Source of the DNA: Morganella psychrotolerans
GTDB taxonomy: Bacteria > Pseudomonadota > Gammaproteobacteria > Enterobacterales > Enterobacteriaceae
Assembly (NCBI RefSeq): GCF_001676055.1
Contig: NZ_LZEX01000043.1
Span: 1 to 64,000, forward strand
Length of the DNA: 64,000 nt
Direction: 5' to 3'
The notes beneath the pieces are model-generated. The model made no database searches, had not been told where the DNA came from, and worked only from the letters and a program-made list of their open reading frames with translations. Position numbers and translations under genes: made by a program. The first letter of the stretch is position 1. Each line of letters opens with the position of its first letter. Positions 8,153 through 17,414 of the stretch are shown here, piece after piece.

Positions 8153-9199
8153 TCACTTCTTTTGTTTACTTGTTTTCAGCAAATCTTTCAGTGCCGCAAT
8201 ATTCGCTCTCGCTCCTTCAGCCTCTTTCAGTTGACGATATTTTTGAGCAAAAACATCAAATATCTCTTTGGCTTTCTCGTCAGCTGATTTCTTACTAATC
8301 CCACCAGCACCTTGCAAAACTTCACGGTCATTGAAACTTAAAAACTGATCCAGCTTTATATCCCAATCCTGTAAAAAAACCTGCTTACGGCGCAGTGCCT
8401 GGTCTTCGGCAAAGTCGAGCCACATATTGACGATACGATTTAATTCTTTCAGTTCATTCTCACGTAGATAGTTTTTTGCAGTAGTGACATCAGTTTTGCG
8501 AATTTCATCGGACTTATAACTGGTTAAGCCCATATCCGGCTGACTGGCATCTGCACGATTAGCAATAAGCTCAGCGGCAGTCATGCCCGTACAAGCAAAA
8601 TGCAGTTTGTTTTGGATGGTTTGGAAGAAATGTGTGGTTTCTTTATTTGAAGGCTCATAGTCTGCGGCCATGGTGAAGATCTCTTTTACGCGTAAATACA
8701 CCCGCCGCTCACTGGCACGGATATCGCGGATGCGTTCAAGCATCTCATCAAAGTAATCAGGTACGACTGACTGACCGATAGGCGGATTCTTCAGCCGCTC
8801 ATCGTCCATCACAAACCCTTTGATCAGATACTGCTCCAGCGTTTGAGTTGCCCACTGACGAAACTGTGTGCCGCGAACCGAACGGACACGGTAACCAACA
8901 GCAAGAATGGCAGGTAAACTATAGTGGTCGATCTCTCTGGAGACCTGACGATTTCCCTCTAATCGAACTATCCGGAATTTCCGGATGGTTGCGTTTTGAG
9001 CAAGTTCCGCTTCAGAAAAAATATTAACAAGATGTTCGTTAATTGTACGAACATCTTTTCCATACAGTTCAGCAATGGATGCCTGAGATAACCACAGCGT
9101 ATCGGATTCAAAGCGGCATTCGACGCGAGTCTGACCATCTTCACTTCGGAACAAAACAAATTCGCCCTGTGGTGCCTCAGGAAGATTATCACTCATCAA
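8153..9199 (-). CDS. rhuM: RhuM family virulence-associated protein
   Basis: 348 residues matching RhuM, first described on Salmonella pathogenicity island SPI-3. The N-terminal part is a DNA-binding-like helix-turn-helix (LSQASIAELYGKDVRTINEH, about 37-56). The middle contains the conserved DHYSLPAILAVGYRVRS (about 92-108) followed by RGTQFRQWAT. Biochemical function is not established; it is often treated as an accessory or toxin-like gene. SPI-3 is inserted at selC, and this rhuM too lies about 170 bases from selC. Followed at once by the DUF7079-like gene. Confidence 0.92.
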   Translation of the reverse strand: MMSDNLPEAPQGEFVLFRSEDGQTRVECRFESDTLWLSQASIAELYGKDVRTINEHLVNIFSEAELAQNATIRKFRIVRLEGNRQVSREIDHYSLPAILAVGYRVRSVRGTQFRQWATQTLEQYLIKGFVMDDERLKNPPIGQSVVPDYFDEMLERIRDIRASERRVYLRVKEIFTMAADYEPSNKETTHFFQTIQNKLHFACTGMTAAELIANRADASQPDMGLTSYKSDEIRKTDVTTAKNYLRENELKELNRIVNMWLDFAEDQALRRKQVFLQDWDIKLDQFLSFNDREVLQGAGGISKKSADEKAKEIFDVFAQKYRQLKEAEGARANIAALKDLLKTSKQKK

Positions 9200-9274
9200 A
9201 TGGCCTCCGTTTTACTGACGATTATCTCAACTAAATAAAACCCAATCCTACCAATATACCCTGAAAAATAAACA

Positions 9275-9337
9275 TTAAAATAGCCCGACAGATTAGTTGT
9301 TTGCCGTTGATTGGTTGAGTAATGATTTGAATTTAAT
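9275..9337 (+). repeat. 63-bp direct repeat, right copy next to selC
   Basis: Partner of 7484-7546, lying 29 bases beyond the 3' end of selC. A direct repeat at a tRNA 3' flank, with a second copy at the far side of an accessory module, is what site-specific integration or repeat-mediated insertion would leave. No integrase gene is present in the window. Confidence 0.75.
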
Positions 9338-9366
9338 AGAATTGATGGAGTTGTATTGAACTTGAG

Positions 9367-9461
9367 TGGCGGAAGATCACAGGAGTCGAACCTGCCCGGG
9401 ACCGCTGGCGGCCCCAACCGGATTTGAAATCCGGCCGCCCCACCGGGGACGATGATCTTCC
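9367..9461 (-). tRNA. selC: Selenocysteine tRNA (anticodon UCA)
   Basis: 95 bases including encoded CCA, read on the minus strand from GGAAGATCATCGTCCCCGG to GATCTTCCGCCA. It has the long 8-bp acceptor stem (GGAAGATC/GATCTTCC), extended variable arm and TCA anticodon (TGA at 9425-9427 on the plus strand) typical of tRNA-Sec, and differs only slightly from E. coli selC. Its product reads in-frame UGA codons in selenoproteins such as formate dehydrogenases. The gene is a well-known integration target. Confidence 0.97.
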
Positions 9462-9596
9462 GTTTCGAGGTTGCATATTATACGCTTTCCGGGGGCGATT
9501 CAAAAGTTCTCTTACGGCTTTTCTTTTGAGATGTATCAGAATAGTGTGATTATTTGCGCGAATGATTTTTACTCAGCGCAATAACACGAAAAATCA

Positions 9597-9624
9597 TTGA
9601 ACTTGCCGGATAATGTCCCCATGT
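9597..9624 (+). promoter_or_regulatory. Sigma-32 heat-shock promoter for prlC
   Basis: TTGAAC, a 14-base spacer, then CCCCATGT. The second element is a perfect sigma-32 -10 box and the first resembles its -35 (CTTGAA). It lies about 85 bases upstream of the prlC start. E. coli prlC is also a heat-shock gene. Confidence 0.75.
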
Positions 9625-9707
9625 TATAAGGAGTTTCGGTTTTTACTTTTCATTTGTATATGCGCCGTCAGGCGGATGTACACCAGACAGCTAACAGGAT
9701 GTTTTTT

Positions 9708-11756
9708 ATGATGAACCCTTTGCTTTCTCCGACTAAGAATCAGTTACCGGCATTTTCTGCCATTAATCCCGAATGTATTGTGCCTGCGGTAAAAGAAACG
9801 CTGGATAACTATCGTCAGACGGTTGAGCAGGTGATGAGTCATGCTCCTGATTTTACATGGGAAAATGTCTGTGTTCCGCTGGCGGAGGCCGGTGATAAAT
9901 TATCCCGCGTCTGGTCGCCGGTCGGTCATCTGAATTCGGTGAAAAACAGTCCGGAATTGCGTGAAGCTTATGAGCAATGTCTGCCGCTGCTGTCAGAATT
10001 CAGTACCTGGATGGGACAGCATGAAGGGCTATACAATGCGTATAAAGCATTGAAAGCAAGCCCTGAATTTGCATCTTTATCTCAGGCACAGCGCAAATCG
10101 ATTGAAAATTCACTGCGTGATTTTGAATTATCCGGCATTGGTCTACCGGCCGAAAAACAAAAGCGTTACGGCGAGATTTCTGCCCGCCTGTCAGAGCTTG
10201 GTTCGCTGTACAGCAATAATGTGCTGGATGCCACGATGGGCTGGAGCAAGCTGATTACCGACGAAGCAATGCTGGCAGGGCTGCCGGAAAGTGCTGTTGC
10301 CGGGGCGAAAGCACTGGCGGAGTCAAAAGGCGATAAGGGCTGGTTATTCACCCTGGATATGCCGAGTTATCTGCCGGTAATGACCTATGCAGACAACCGT
10401 GAGCTGCGCAAAGAGATGAGTGAAGCCTACGGCACCCGTGCATCAGAGCTGGGGCCGAATGGCGGGAAATGGGATAACAGCGATGTGATGGCTGAGATTC
10501 TGGCGCTGCGCTATGAGCTGGCTCAGTTACTCGGCTTTAAAAATTATGCGGAAAAATCTCTCGCCACCAAGATGGCAGAAAACCCGGCACAGGTGCTGGC
10601 GTTCCTCAATGATCTCGCTGAGCGTGCGCATCATCAGGGCGAACAGGAAGTTGCACAACTGGCTGCTTTTGCTAAAGAACAATATGGTGTCGATAAACTC
10701 GAGCCGTGGGATATGGCGTATTTTGCCGATAAACAAAAACAGCATCTGTTTGCGATAAGTGACGAGCAACTGCGTCCTTACTTCCCGGAAGAAAAAGCGA
10801 TTAGCGGGTTGTTTGAAGTGATCCGCCGGATCTACGGGATCACCGCCAAAGAGCGTTTTGGTGTTGAAACTTGGCATCCGGATGTCCGTTTCTTTGATTT
10901 ATTTGATAACACCGGCGAACTGCGCGGCAGCTTCTATCTGGATTTATATGCCCGCGAACACAAACGCGGCGGTGCCTGGATGGATGATTGCATCGGACGT
11001 ATGCGCCATGCTGATAATTCCCTGCAAAAACCGGTGGCGTATCTTACCTGTAACTTTAATAAACCGGTCGGTGACAAACCGGCGCTGTTTACCCATGACG
11101 AAGTGCTGACATTATTCCACGAATTTGGCCATGGTCTGCATCATATGCTGACTCAGATTGAGGTGGCGGATGTCTCCGGTATCAATGGTGTGCCGTGGGA
11201 TGCGGTCGAACTGCCGAGCCAGTTTATGGAAAACTGGTGCTGGGAGCCGGACGCGCTGGCGTTTATCTCCGGTCATTATGAAACCGGTGAGCCATTGCCT
11301 CAGTCGCTGCTCGACAGCATGCTGGCGGCTAAGAATTATCAGTCTGCGATGTTTATCCTGCGCCAGCTTGAGTTCGGTTTGTTTGATTTCACCTTACATG
11401 CAGAATATGACCCGGCAATTGGTGCGCAGATTATGCCGGTATTGTCTGCGGTGAAAGCGAAAGTCTCTGTTGTGCCAAGTGCGCCGTGGAGCCGTTTCCC
11501 GCATGCGTTCAGTCATATTTTTGCAGGTGGCTATGCAGCTGGTTATTACAGTTATCTGTGGGCGGATGTGCTGGCAGCTGATGCTTTCTCACGTTTTAGT
11601 GAGGAAGGGATTTTCAACCCGGTCACCGGGCAGTCTTTCCTGGACAACATCCTCAGCCGTGGTGGTTCAGAAGAGCCGATGGTTCTGTTTGAGCGCTTCC
11701 GCGGACGTAAACCAGAGCTGGATGCGATGTTAAAAGGCTACGGAATCAACGGGTAA
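9708..11756 (+). CDS. prlC: Oligopeptidase A
   Basis: 682 residues; a cytosolic zinc metallopeptidase (M3 family) that degrades short peptides, including cleaved signal peptides, downstream of ATP-dependent proteases. The zinc motif HEFGH is in TLFHEFGHGLHHML, with the glutamate ligand about 25 residues on. Start chosen at MMNPLLSP because it aligns with the E. coli N-terminus (MTNPLLTP) and has AGGA about 10 bases upstream; an in-frame ATG at 9654 would add 18 non-conserved residues. A sigma-32 promoter precedes it and rsmJ follows after three bases. Confidence 0.95.
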   Translation: MMNPLLSPTKNQLPAFSAINPECIVPAVKETLDNYRQTVEQVMSHAPDFTWENVCVPLAEAGDKLSRVWSPVGHLNSVKNSPELREAYEQCLPLLSEFSTWMGQHEGLYNAYKALKASPEFASLSQAQRKSIENSLRDFELSGIGLPAEKQKRYGEISARLSELGSLYSNNVLDATMGWSKLITDEAMLAGLPESAVAGAKALAESKGDKGWLFTLDMPSYLPVMTYADNRELRKEMSEAYGTRASELGPNGGKWDNSDVMAEILALRYELAQLLGFKNYAEKSLATKMAENPAQVLAFLNDLAERAHHQGEQEVAQLAAFAKEQYGVDKLEPWDMAYFADKQKQHLFAISDEQLRPYFPEEKAISGLFEVIRRIYGITAKERFGVETWHPDVRFFDLFDNTGELRGSFYLDLYAREHKRGGAWMDDCIGRMRHADNSLQKPVAYLTCNFNKPVGDKPALFTHDEVLTLFHEFGHGLHHMLTQIEVADVSGINGVPWDAVELPSQFMENWCWEPDALAFISGHYETGEPLPQSLLDSMLAAKNYQSAMFILRQLEFGLFDFTLHAEYDPAIGAQIMPVLSAVKAKVSVVPSAPWSRFPHAFSHIFAGGYAAGYYSYLWADVLAADAFSRFSEEGIFNPVTGQSFLDNILSRGGSEEPMVLFERFRGRKPELDAMLKGYGING

Positions 11757-11759
11757 TAA

Positions 11760-12521
11760 GTGAATATTCGTTTACAGTGTGAGGAGGGTGCAGATAACTG
11801 CGCCCTTAACGCGTTAGCTGCGCGATGGGGTCTGGTGCATGATGAAACGGCACCGATGGCATTGGTACTGACACCGGAAGGGCTGGAACTACGCAAGTGC
11901 GATGAACCGAAACTCGGTGGGATCCGCGTGGATTTTGCGGGTGGCACCATGGCACACCGGCGGCGTTTTGGCGGCGGGCGCGGGGAAGCGGTTGCGAAAG
12001 CGGTCGGGATAAAAAAATCCTATGTGCCGTCTGTGGTGGATGCAACTGCCGGTCTGGGGCGTGATGCGTTTGTGCTGGCGTCTCTGGGCTGCCGGGTACG
12101 CATGATAGAGCGCCATCCGGTTGTCGCTGCCTTGCTGGATGACGGCTTGCAGCGTGCGTATCTGGATAGTGAAATCGGCAGCTGGATGCGTGAGCGGATG
12201 GTATTGATCCACGCGTCCGGTATTGATGCGCTTGCGGATATTTCGCCGCCGCCGGAAGTGGTGTATCTCGACCCGATGTATCCGCACCGGCAGAAAAGTG
12301 CGCTGGTCAAAAAAGAGATGCGGGTATTTCAGTCGCTGGTGGGGGCGGATGAGGATGCAGATAAACTACTGGCGCCTGCTCTGGCACTTGCTACCCGGCG
12401 GGTAGTGGTGAAGCGTCCGGATTACGCAGAGCCGCTGGCGGGGCAGAAAGCACCGGCTGCGCTGGAGACCAAAAGCCATCGTTTTGATATCTATCCCTGC
12501 ATAAAAGCAGAGGCTGAATAA
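11760..12521 (+). CDS. rsmJ: 16S rRNA (guanine-1516-N2)-methyltransferase RsmJ
   Basis: 253 residues starting at GTG, three bases after the prlC stop, so the two form an operon as in E. coli. The S-adenosylmethionine motif is [11 protein letters not shown] (94-104) and the target-base motif DPMYPHR is at 171-177. It methylates N2 of G1516 in 16S rRNA. Length and motifs match the family. Confidence 0.95.
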   Translation: MNIRLQCEEGADNCALNALAARWGLVHDETAPMALVLTPEGLELRKCDEPKLGGIRVDFAGGTMAHRRRFGGGRGEAVAKAVGIKKSYVPSVVDATAGLGRDAFVLASLGCRVRMIERHPVVAALLDDGLQRAYLDSEIGSWMRERMVLIHASGIDALADISPPPEVVYLDPMYPHRQKSALVKKEMRVFQSLVGADEDADKLLAPALALATRRVVVKRPDYAEPLAGQKAPAALETKSHRFDIYPCIKAEAE

Positions 12522-12537
12522 CTGATACGGTCAGTGT

Positions 12538-12616
12538 GAAAGGGGGACAGGGCAGTTCCCGTTTCGCGAAGGGGCAACAAGTGAGACTTCCGTACCGCTT
12601 GTTATACCCCCTTCGA
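12538..12616. other. Imperfect hairpin region between convergent rsmJ and gdhA
   Basis: AAGGGGG and CCCCCTT about 60 bases apart, with an inner ACAAG/CTTGT pair, could fold into a long imperfect hairpin. There is no T run, so it is not a typical terminator; it could be a degenerate repeat. Confidence 0.3.
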
Positions 12617-12674
12617 CACTGTGTTTACCGTGTAACTGACACGACAGACACTTACTGCTGCAACAAATTAAAAC

Positions 12675-14015
12675 TTACAGAACGCCTTGTGCCAGCATTG
12701 CGTCAGCCACTTTCACAAACCCGGCAATATTCGCACCCTGTACATAATTAGTCTGTTTCTCTTCGCTGCCGTACTGCACACAGGCGTTGTGGATATCCAG
12801 CATGATGTGATGCAGACGCGCATCCACTTCTTCTGTTTTCCAGCTCAGGCGCACTGAGTTTTGTGACATTTCCAGACCGGATGTTGCCACACCACCGGCA
12901 TTTGCTGCTTTACCCGGTGCAAACAGCACATTGGCGGCCAGGAATGCATCCGTTGCCGGAATGGTTGTCGGCATATTGGCACCTTCAGCAACTGCTTTCA
13001 CGCCGTTTTTGATAAGCACCTGTGCATCCGCCAGATCCAACTCGTTCTGAGTGGCACACGGCAGTGCGATATCAACCGGAACCGCCCACGGAGTCTGATC
13101 TTTCAGATAAACCAGCCCGAACTCTCTGGCATACTCTTCCACACGACCGTAACGGTTTTTGATTTCTGTCAGACGTGCCAGTTTCTCTGTGGTGAAACCG
13201 TCTTTATCGACAACAGTACCGCCGGAGTCTGATGCAGTAATGACTTTTGCACCGAGCGACAGGCATTTTTCGATAGTAAACAGTGCTACGTTACCGGAGC
13301 CGGAAACAGAAACCTGCATACCCTCAAAACTCATTCCGTGGCGCTCCAGCATGGCCTGTGTGAAGTAAACCAGTCCGTAACCCGTGGCTTCCGGACGGAT
13401 CAGACTGCCGCCGAAAGAGAGCCCTTTACCGGTGAATACACAAGATGTGTTATTGGAGAGTTTTTTCATCATGCCGGCCATGTAACCGACTTCACGACCA
13501 CCCACGCCGATATCACCGGCAGGGACATCGGTATCCGGCCCCAGATGACGATATAGTTCGGTCATCAGTGCCTGGCAGAAGCGCATCACTTCGCTCTGGC
13601 TTTTTCCTTTCGGATCAAAATCAGAACCGCCTTTCCCGCCGCCCATCGGCAGTGTGGTCAGTGCGTTTTTCAGTGTCTGCTCAAAGCCCAGGAACTTGAG
13701 GATTGAGAGGTTTACTGACGGATGAAAGCGCATACCGCCTTTGTACGGGCCGATAGCGGAGCTGAACTGCACGCGCCACGCACGGTTAACCTGTACCTGA
13801 TTCTGATCATCCACCCAGGTGACACGAAACTGAATAACACGTTCCGGTTCAACAAGGCGCGCGAGCAGGTTTTGATCGCGGTATTGCGGGTTGTTGCCAA
13901 GGAATGGCCATAGTGTGGAGAACACTTCACGTACTGCCTGGAGGAATTCAGGTTGTGACGGATCACGGCGCTGAACACTTTCCAGAAACGTTTCCAAAGA
14001 GATAAAGTTACTCAT
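12675..14015 (-). CDS. gdhA: NADP-specific glutamate dehydrogenase
   Basis: 446 residues against 447 in E. coli; a cytosolic hexamer that makes glutamate from 2-oxoglutarate and ammonium using NADPH. GPYKGGMRFHP (substrate lysine), PMGGGKGGSDFDPKGKS (catalytic lysine) and the GSGNVA dinucleotide loop are all present. Start set at MSNFISLETF with CAGGA upstream; a more distal in-frame ATG would add 11 unconserved residues. Monocistronic, convergent with rsmJ. Confidence 0.96.
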   Translation of the reverse strand: MSNFISLETFLESVQRRDPSQPEFLQAVREVFSTLWPFLGNNPQYRDQNLLARLVEPERVIQFRVTWVDDQNQVQVNRAWRVQFSSAIGPYKGGMRFHPSVNLSILKFLGFEQTLKNALTTLPMGGGKGGSDFDPKGKSQSEVMRFCQALMTELYRHLGPDTDVPAGDIGVGGREVGYMAGMMKKLSNNTSCVFTGKGLSFGGSLIRPEATGYGLVYFTQAMLERHGMSFEGMQVSVSGSGNVALFTIEKCLSLGAKVITASDSGGTVVDKDGFTTEKLARLTEIKNRYGRVEEYAREFGLVYLKDQTPWAVPVDIALPCATQNELDLADAQVLIKNGVKAVAEGANMPTTIPATDAFLAANVLFAPGKAANAGGVATSGLEMSQNSVRLSWKTEEVDARLHHIMLDIHNACVQYGSEEKQTNYVQGANIAGFVKVADAMLAQGVL

Positions 14016-14332
14016 GTTTATTTTCCTGTCTGTCTTACCCTTATGCATTCATATGCAGAATATGCAGGCCGCACTTGTCTCCCGGGAGCAGGTTCTCCGG
14101 AACATTCCTGCGAACGACATATCTGTGACACGAATGATGTCGGGTTACGTTACATTGTGAGGTATCCCGGACATTTTTTATTTTATTTTTCTGATAATGT
14201 GAGATGTATTTGCATTTACCACTTGAATTTATCTCTTGTTTATACCTGGTTTTCAAGTTGTTTTTTACATATATGACAAAAAAAAATTCATTGACGGCAC
14301 TTTGCGCCGAATCTGCCGCTTTATTTTCAGCT
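14016..14332. other. Intergenic, gdhA promoter side
   Basis: No gene supported. It contains the gdhA upstream region on the minus strand and ends at the uspA terminator. I see no clear operator. Confidence 0.5.
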
Positions 14333-14362
14333 AAAAAAAATGCCTGCATAAGCAGGCATTTT
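14333..14362 (-). terminator. uspA terminator
   Basis: Nine-bp stem AATGCCTGC/GCAGGCATT with a 4-base loop. On the minus strand it is followed by a run of eight T, directly after the uspA stop. Confidence 0.9.
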
Positions 14363-14387
14363 ATATGAATAATATTGCAACAGAAGA

Positions 14388-14825
14388 TTATGCGGTATCA
14401 TCGTCACGTAGCGGAACAATCAACATATCGACATGAACGGTGTTAATCAGCTGACGTGCAGAAGACATCAGTTTGCTCCAGAAATCCTGATGGTGCCCGC
14501 AGACAACCAGGTCCATATCATATTTTCTGATAGCATCGACTAATACCTGACCAAGGTCACCGCTGCCGCTGAGCATTTCCTGAATCTCATAACCGGAATT
14601 TTTGGCTAAATTTTTCAGTGAGTTACTGGTTTCTTCAGTAATACGCTGCTGCATGTCGCCCAGGTTAACATCGATAAGCCCGGTGTATAAGTCAGAGTAA
14701 TTGACATCAACGTGGATCAACGACACTTTTGCATCGTAAGGCTTCGCCATGGAAACCGCTTTACTCACTAACACTTCACTTTCAGGCGAGAGATCGACTG
14801 CGACCAAAATATGTTTATATGCCAT
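14388..14825 (-). CDS. uspA: Universal stress protein A
   Basis: 145 residues, start [16 protein letters not shown], matching E. coli UspA (144 aa). A cytosolic dimer induced on growth arrest and many stresses; UspA-type members lack the ATP-binding G-2x-G-9x-G(S/T) motif, as here. AAGGAAC about 11 bases before the ATG decides the start against an upstream ATG. Divergent from uspB, the conserved enteric arrangement. Confidence 0.95.
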   Translation of the reverse strand: MAYKHILVAVDLSPESEVLVSKAVSMAKPYDAKVSLIHVDVNYSDLYTGLIDVNLGDMQQRITEETSNSLKNLAKNSGYEIQEMLSGSGDLGQVLVDAIRKYDMDLVVCGHHQDFWSKLMSSARQLINTVHVDMLIVPLRDDDTA

Positions 14826-14984
14826 AAAGAAGTTCCTTTCGTTCAAAGTGTTAAAGGGTTGGCAGGGCTTACGCCGCTATCCTTGATGAATACTATAACT
14901 GCTTCATATCATTAAAGAGTGTAATGCCGATCACAACTCAACGCTTTTATTATATTACGCGGAATATCTGATTCATAAGATATG

Positions 14985-15058
14985 TACCCAACGTCATTCA
15001 AGATGCAGGCAGGCTGAGTGCGGCCAACGAACCTGCAGTTTGAATGAATAAGGGTATA
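14985..15058 (+). repeat. Dispersed palindromic repeat, short copy A
   Basis: 74 bases from TACCCAACGTCATTCAAGAT to GAATGAATAAGGGTATA. The ends match copies C (34171) and D (58131), but the middle, about 50 bases including the ACATCAGTATGTGACC core, is deleted. It lies in the uspA-uspB intergenic region. Confidence 0.8.
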
Positions 15059-15251
15059 ACAATCTATGTACTTCTAACAAGGCTGTGTGTGGCAAAACTA
15101 ATATTTTCAGTAAACTACAGTGTGAAAGAATGTGATAGTTTGTGGAACTTCACAGCTTTGTCCATACTGAATACATAGAATGTTGTCAGTACGCTGTGAT
15201 TAACACTGATATCACCGGTTTCTTCTCCGCGGATAGTCTGAGGGGTGGATT

Positions 15252-15587
15252 ATGTTCAGCATCGTTACACTGTTCTGGGCGTTATGTTTTCTTTGTCTGA
15301 TTAACATGATCCGGTTTTATTCTTCAATCCGGGCCTTGTTCTCTGTTTTGCGTGAGTGTGATCCTCTGCTCTACCACGCAGTCGGCGGTAATAATGCTTT
15401 TACTGATCATACTCAGTGGCAGAAACAATTGCGCCTTATCCGCTATATTAATCAGCGGGAATATCTCACTCATCATGATCCTGAGGTCGTTTTACGCTGC
15501 GGGCGTATTCACCGCCAGTTTACGATGATCAGTGCGATATGCGGTATTGTGATTGCCTCATTACTGATGATGCTTATCTGGCAGTAA
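15252..15587 (+). CDS. uspB: Universal stress protein B
   Basis: 111 residues; E. coli UspB has the same length. An integral membrane protein with one helix at each end (about 5-22 and 88-110), induced in stationary phase under RpoS in E. coli and linked to ethanol resistance there. Divergent from uspA and convergent with pitA, the same order as in E. coli. Confidence 0.93.
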   Translation: MFSIVTLFWALCFLCLINMIRFYSSIRALFSVLRECDPLLYHAVGGNNAFTDHTQWQKQLRLIRYINQREYLTHHDPEVVLRCGRIHRQFTMISAICGIVIASLLMMLIWQ

Positions 15588-15607
15588 AGCGGAAAAAATA
15601 AAAAGAT

Positions 15608-15644
15608 AAAAAAAAAGCCTGACGGCAACAGCCGTCAGGCTTTT
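15608..15644. terminator. Bidirectional terminator, uspB / pitA
   Basis: Perfect 10-bp stem GCCTGACGGC/GCCGTCAGGC with AACA loop, nine A on one side and four T on the other, between convergent genes. Confidence 0.92.
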
Positions 15645-15670
15645 CAGTTTCTGAGGATAACAACCTGCGG

Positions 15671-17161
15671 TCAGATAATTTGCAGGGAAATCCAGTAAAG
15701 CGAACCGGACAGGAAAATAGAGACCGGTAAAGTCAGTACCCACGCCAGCAGGATGTTTTTGATGGTTTTGGACTGAACGCCCCCGCCATCAACAATCATA
15801 GTCCCTGCAACGGCGGAGGAGAGCACCTGAGTGGTTGAAACCGGCATGCCGGTATAACTTGCCACACCGATAGAGACTGCCGCAGTAACCTGCGCAGATA
15901 CACCTTGTGCGTACGTCATACCTTTCTTACCGATTTTCTCACCAATGGTCACCGCAACACGTTTCCAGCCGAACATAGTCCCCAGTGACAGGGCCAGTGC
16001 GACAGACATGATGATCCAGATTGGTGCGTACTCAACAGTACTCAGCAGGTCATTAGAGAGACGTTTCAGGAAGCGGGCATCTTCTGGTTTGGTTTCCGGT
16101 AACTTCGCAACTTCTGCGGCAGTATCCGAAATACACATCAGCAGACGGCGCATCTGACTACGTTGCTCCGGTAATAAATCACTGTAAGTATGAATATTAC
16201 TGAGCAGCCCTTGTGCCTGTTGTAATACAATGCCGGTGCGTGAGCTGTCACAATGGAACTGCTCATCAGGAACGGCATTTTCTGCGTTAACCGCAGGTGT
16301 CAGCTCAATAGCGTGTGCTAATGCTTCCCTGTGCGTGGTGTAATACTGATCCAGATTCACAACCGCATCCCGCGTACGGGCGATATCGTAATCGCTGGAG
16401 TTCATATTCACCATAAAGCCGGCAGGTGCGACACCAATCAGAACCAGCATAATCAGACCAATGCCTTTCTGCCCGTCATTTGCGCCATGCGAGAAGCTGA
16501 CGCCGACTGCGGAGAGGATAAGAGCTGTACGCGTCCAGAATGGCGGTTTACGTTTGCCGTCTTTTTTCTCACGTTCTGCCGGTGTTAAGTGAATGCGGCG
16601 ACGTTTTTTTGTACCACTCCAGTACCGGCGCAAACACCAGATCATTAACCCGGCGATGACCAGACCGATTAACGGTGACAGAATCAGTGAGAGGAAGATG
16701 CTGACCATTTTCGGAATATTAAGCGCATCCACCACAGAACTGTCAGTGACAACTGCGTTGGTTAAGCCGATCCCGATAATGGCGCCGATCAGAGTATGAG
16801 AACTTGAGGCCGGAATACCGAAGTACCAGGTGCCCAGGTTCCAGATGATGGCGGCGAGAAGCAGGGAAAAGACCATGGCAAGACCATGGGCCGAACTGAC
16901 ATTCAGCAGTAAGTCTGTGGGCAGAAGATGCACAATCGCATACGCCACACTCAGACCGCCGAGCAGTACCCCGAGGAAGTTAAAAACACCCGCCATGACA
17001 ACGGCAAGCTGAGCCCGCATCGCCCGGGTATAGATAACAGTTGCTACCGCATTTGCGGTATCATGGAAGCCATTAATAGCTTCGTAGAAAAGCACAAAAA
17101 CCAGTGCCAGTACTAACAAAAGGCCGGTATGGAATTCCAGGCCTGCAAATAGATGTAGCAT
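15671..17161 (-). CDS. pitA: Low-affinity inorganic phosphate transporter PitA
   Basis: 496-residue inner-membrane PiT-family carrier that imports metal-phosphate with protons. Both family signature repeats are seen: [11 protein letters not shown] near residue 31 and [13 protein letters not shown] near 225, each in a half of about five membrane helices. A long hydrophilic loop (about 255-370) separates the halves, as in E. coli PitA. Neighbour order (uspA, uspB, pitA, yhiN) is conserved. Confidence 0.95.
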   Translation of the reverse strand: MLHLFAGLEFHTGLLLVLALVFVLFYEAINGFHDTANAVATVIYTRAMRAQLAVVMAGVFNFLGVLLGGLSVAYAIVHLLPTDLLLNVSSAHGLAMVFSLLLAAIIWNLGTWYFGIPASSSHTLIGAIIGIGLTNAVVTDSSVVDALNIPKMVSIFLSLILSPLIGLVIAGLMIWCLRRYWSGTKKRRRIHLTPAEREKKDGKRKPPFWTRTALILSAVGVSFSHGANDGQKGIGLIMLVLIGVAPAGFMVNMNSSDYDIARTRDAVVNLDQYYTTHREALAHAIELTPAVNAENAVPDEQFHCDSSRTGIVLQQAQGLLSNIHTYSDLLPEQRSQMRRLLMCISDTAAEVAKLPETKPEDARFLKRLSNDLLSTVEYAPIWIIMSVALALSLGTMFGWKRVAVTIGEKIGKKGMTYAQGVSAQVTAAVSIGVASYTGMPVSTTQVLSSAVAGTMIVDGGGVQSKTIKNILLAWVLTLPVSIFLSGSLYWISLQII

Positions 17162-17414
17162 AGACGTTAAGCCAGTTGTTGGACATGAACGCGGCGCATT
17201 ATCAGCGACAAATGCGTCCCGGGGAAGTGAAATATAGCCTTTTTTTGATTTGAGACCTTCAGAAAATCAGTCGTAAAAATAGTTAGCGCTTATATATCAT
17301 CGGGTTAGGCTCCTAAATAAAAAATGACAAATTTATAGCTTGATTTAATCACTATGACAAATTTAAGACATTTATCGGAATTTCGCCACATTTTTAGCCA
17401 TAGAGAACATAATT

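Noticed and set aside
12538-12616. Terminator or small RNA between rsmJ and gdhA
   Set aside because: Pairing is imperfect with a very long loop and no T run; recorded only as an imperfect hairpin.
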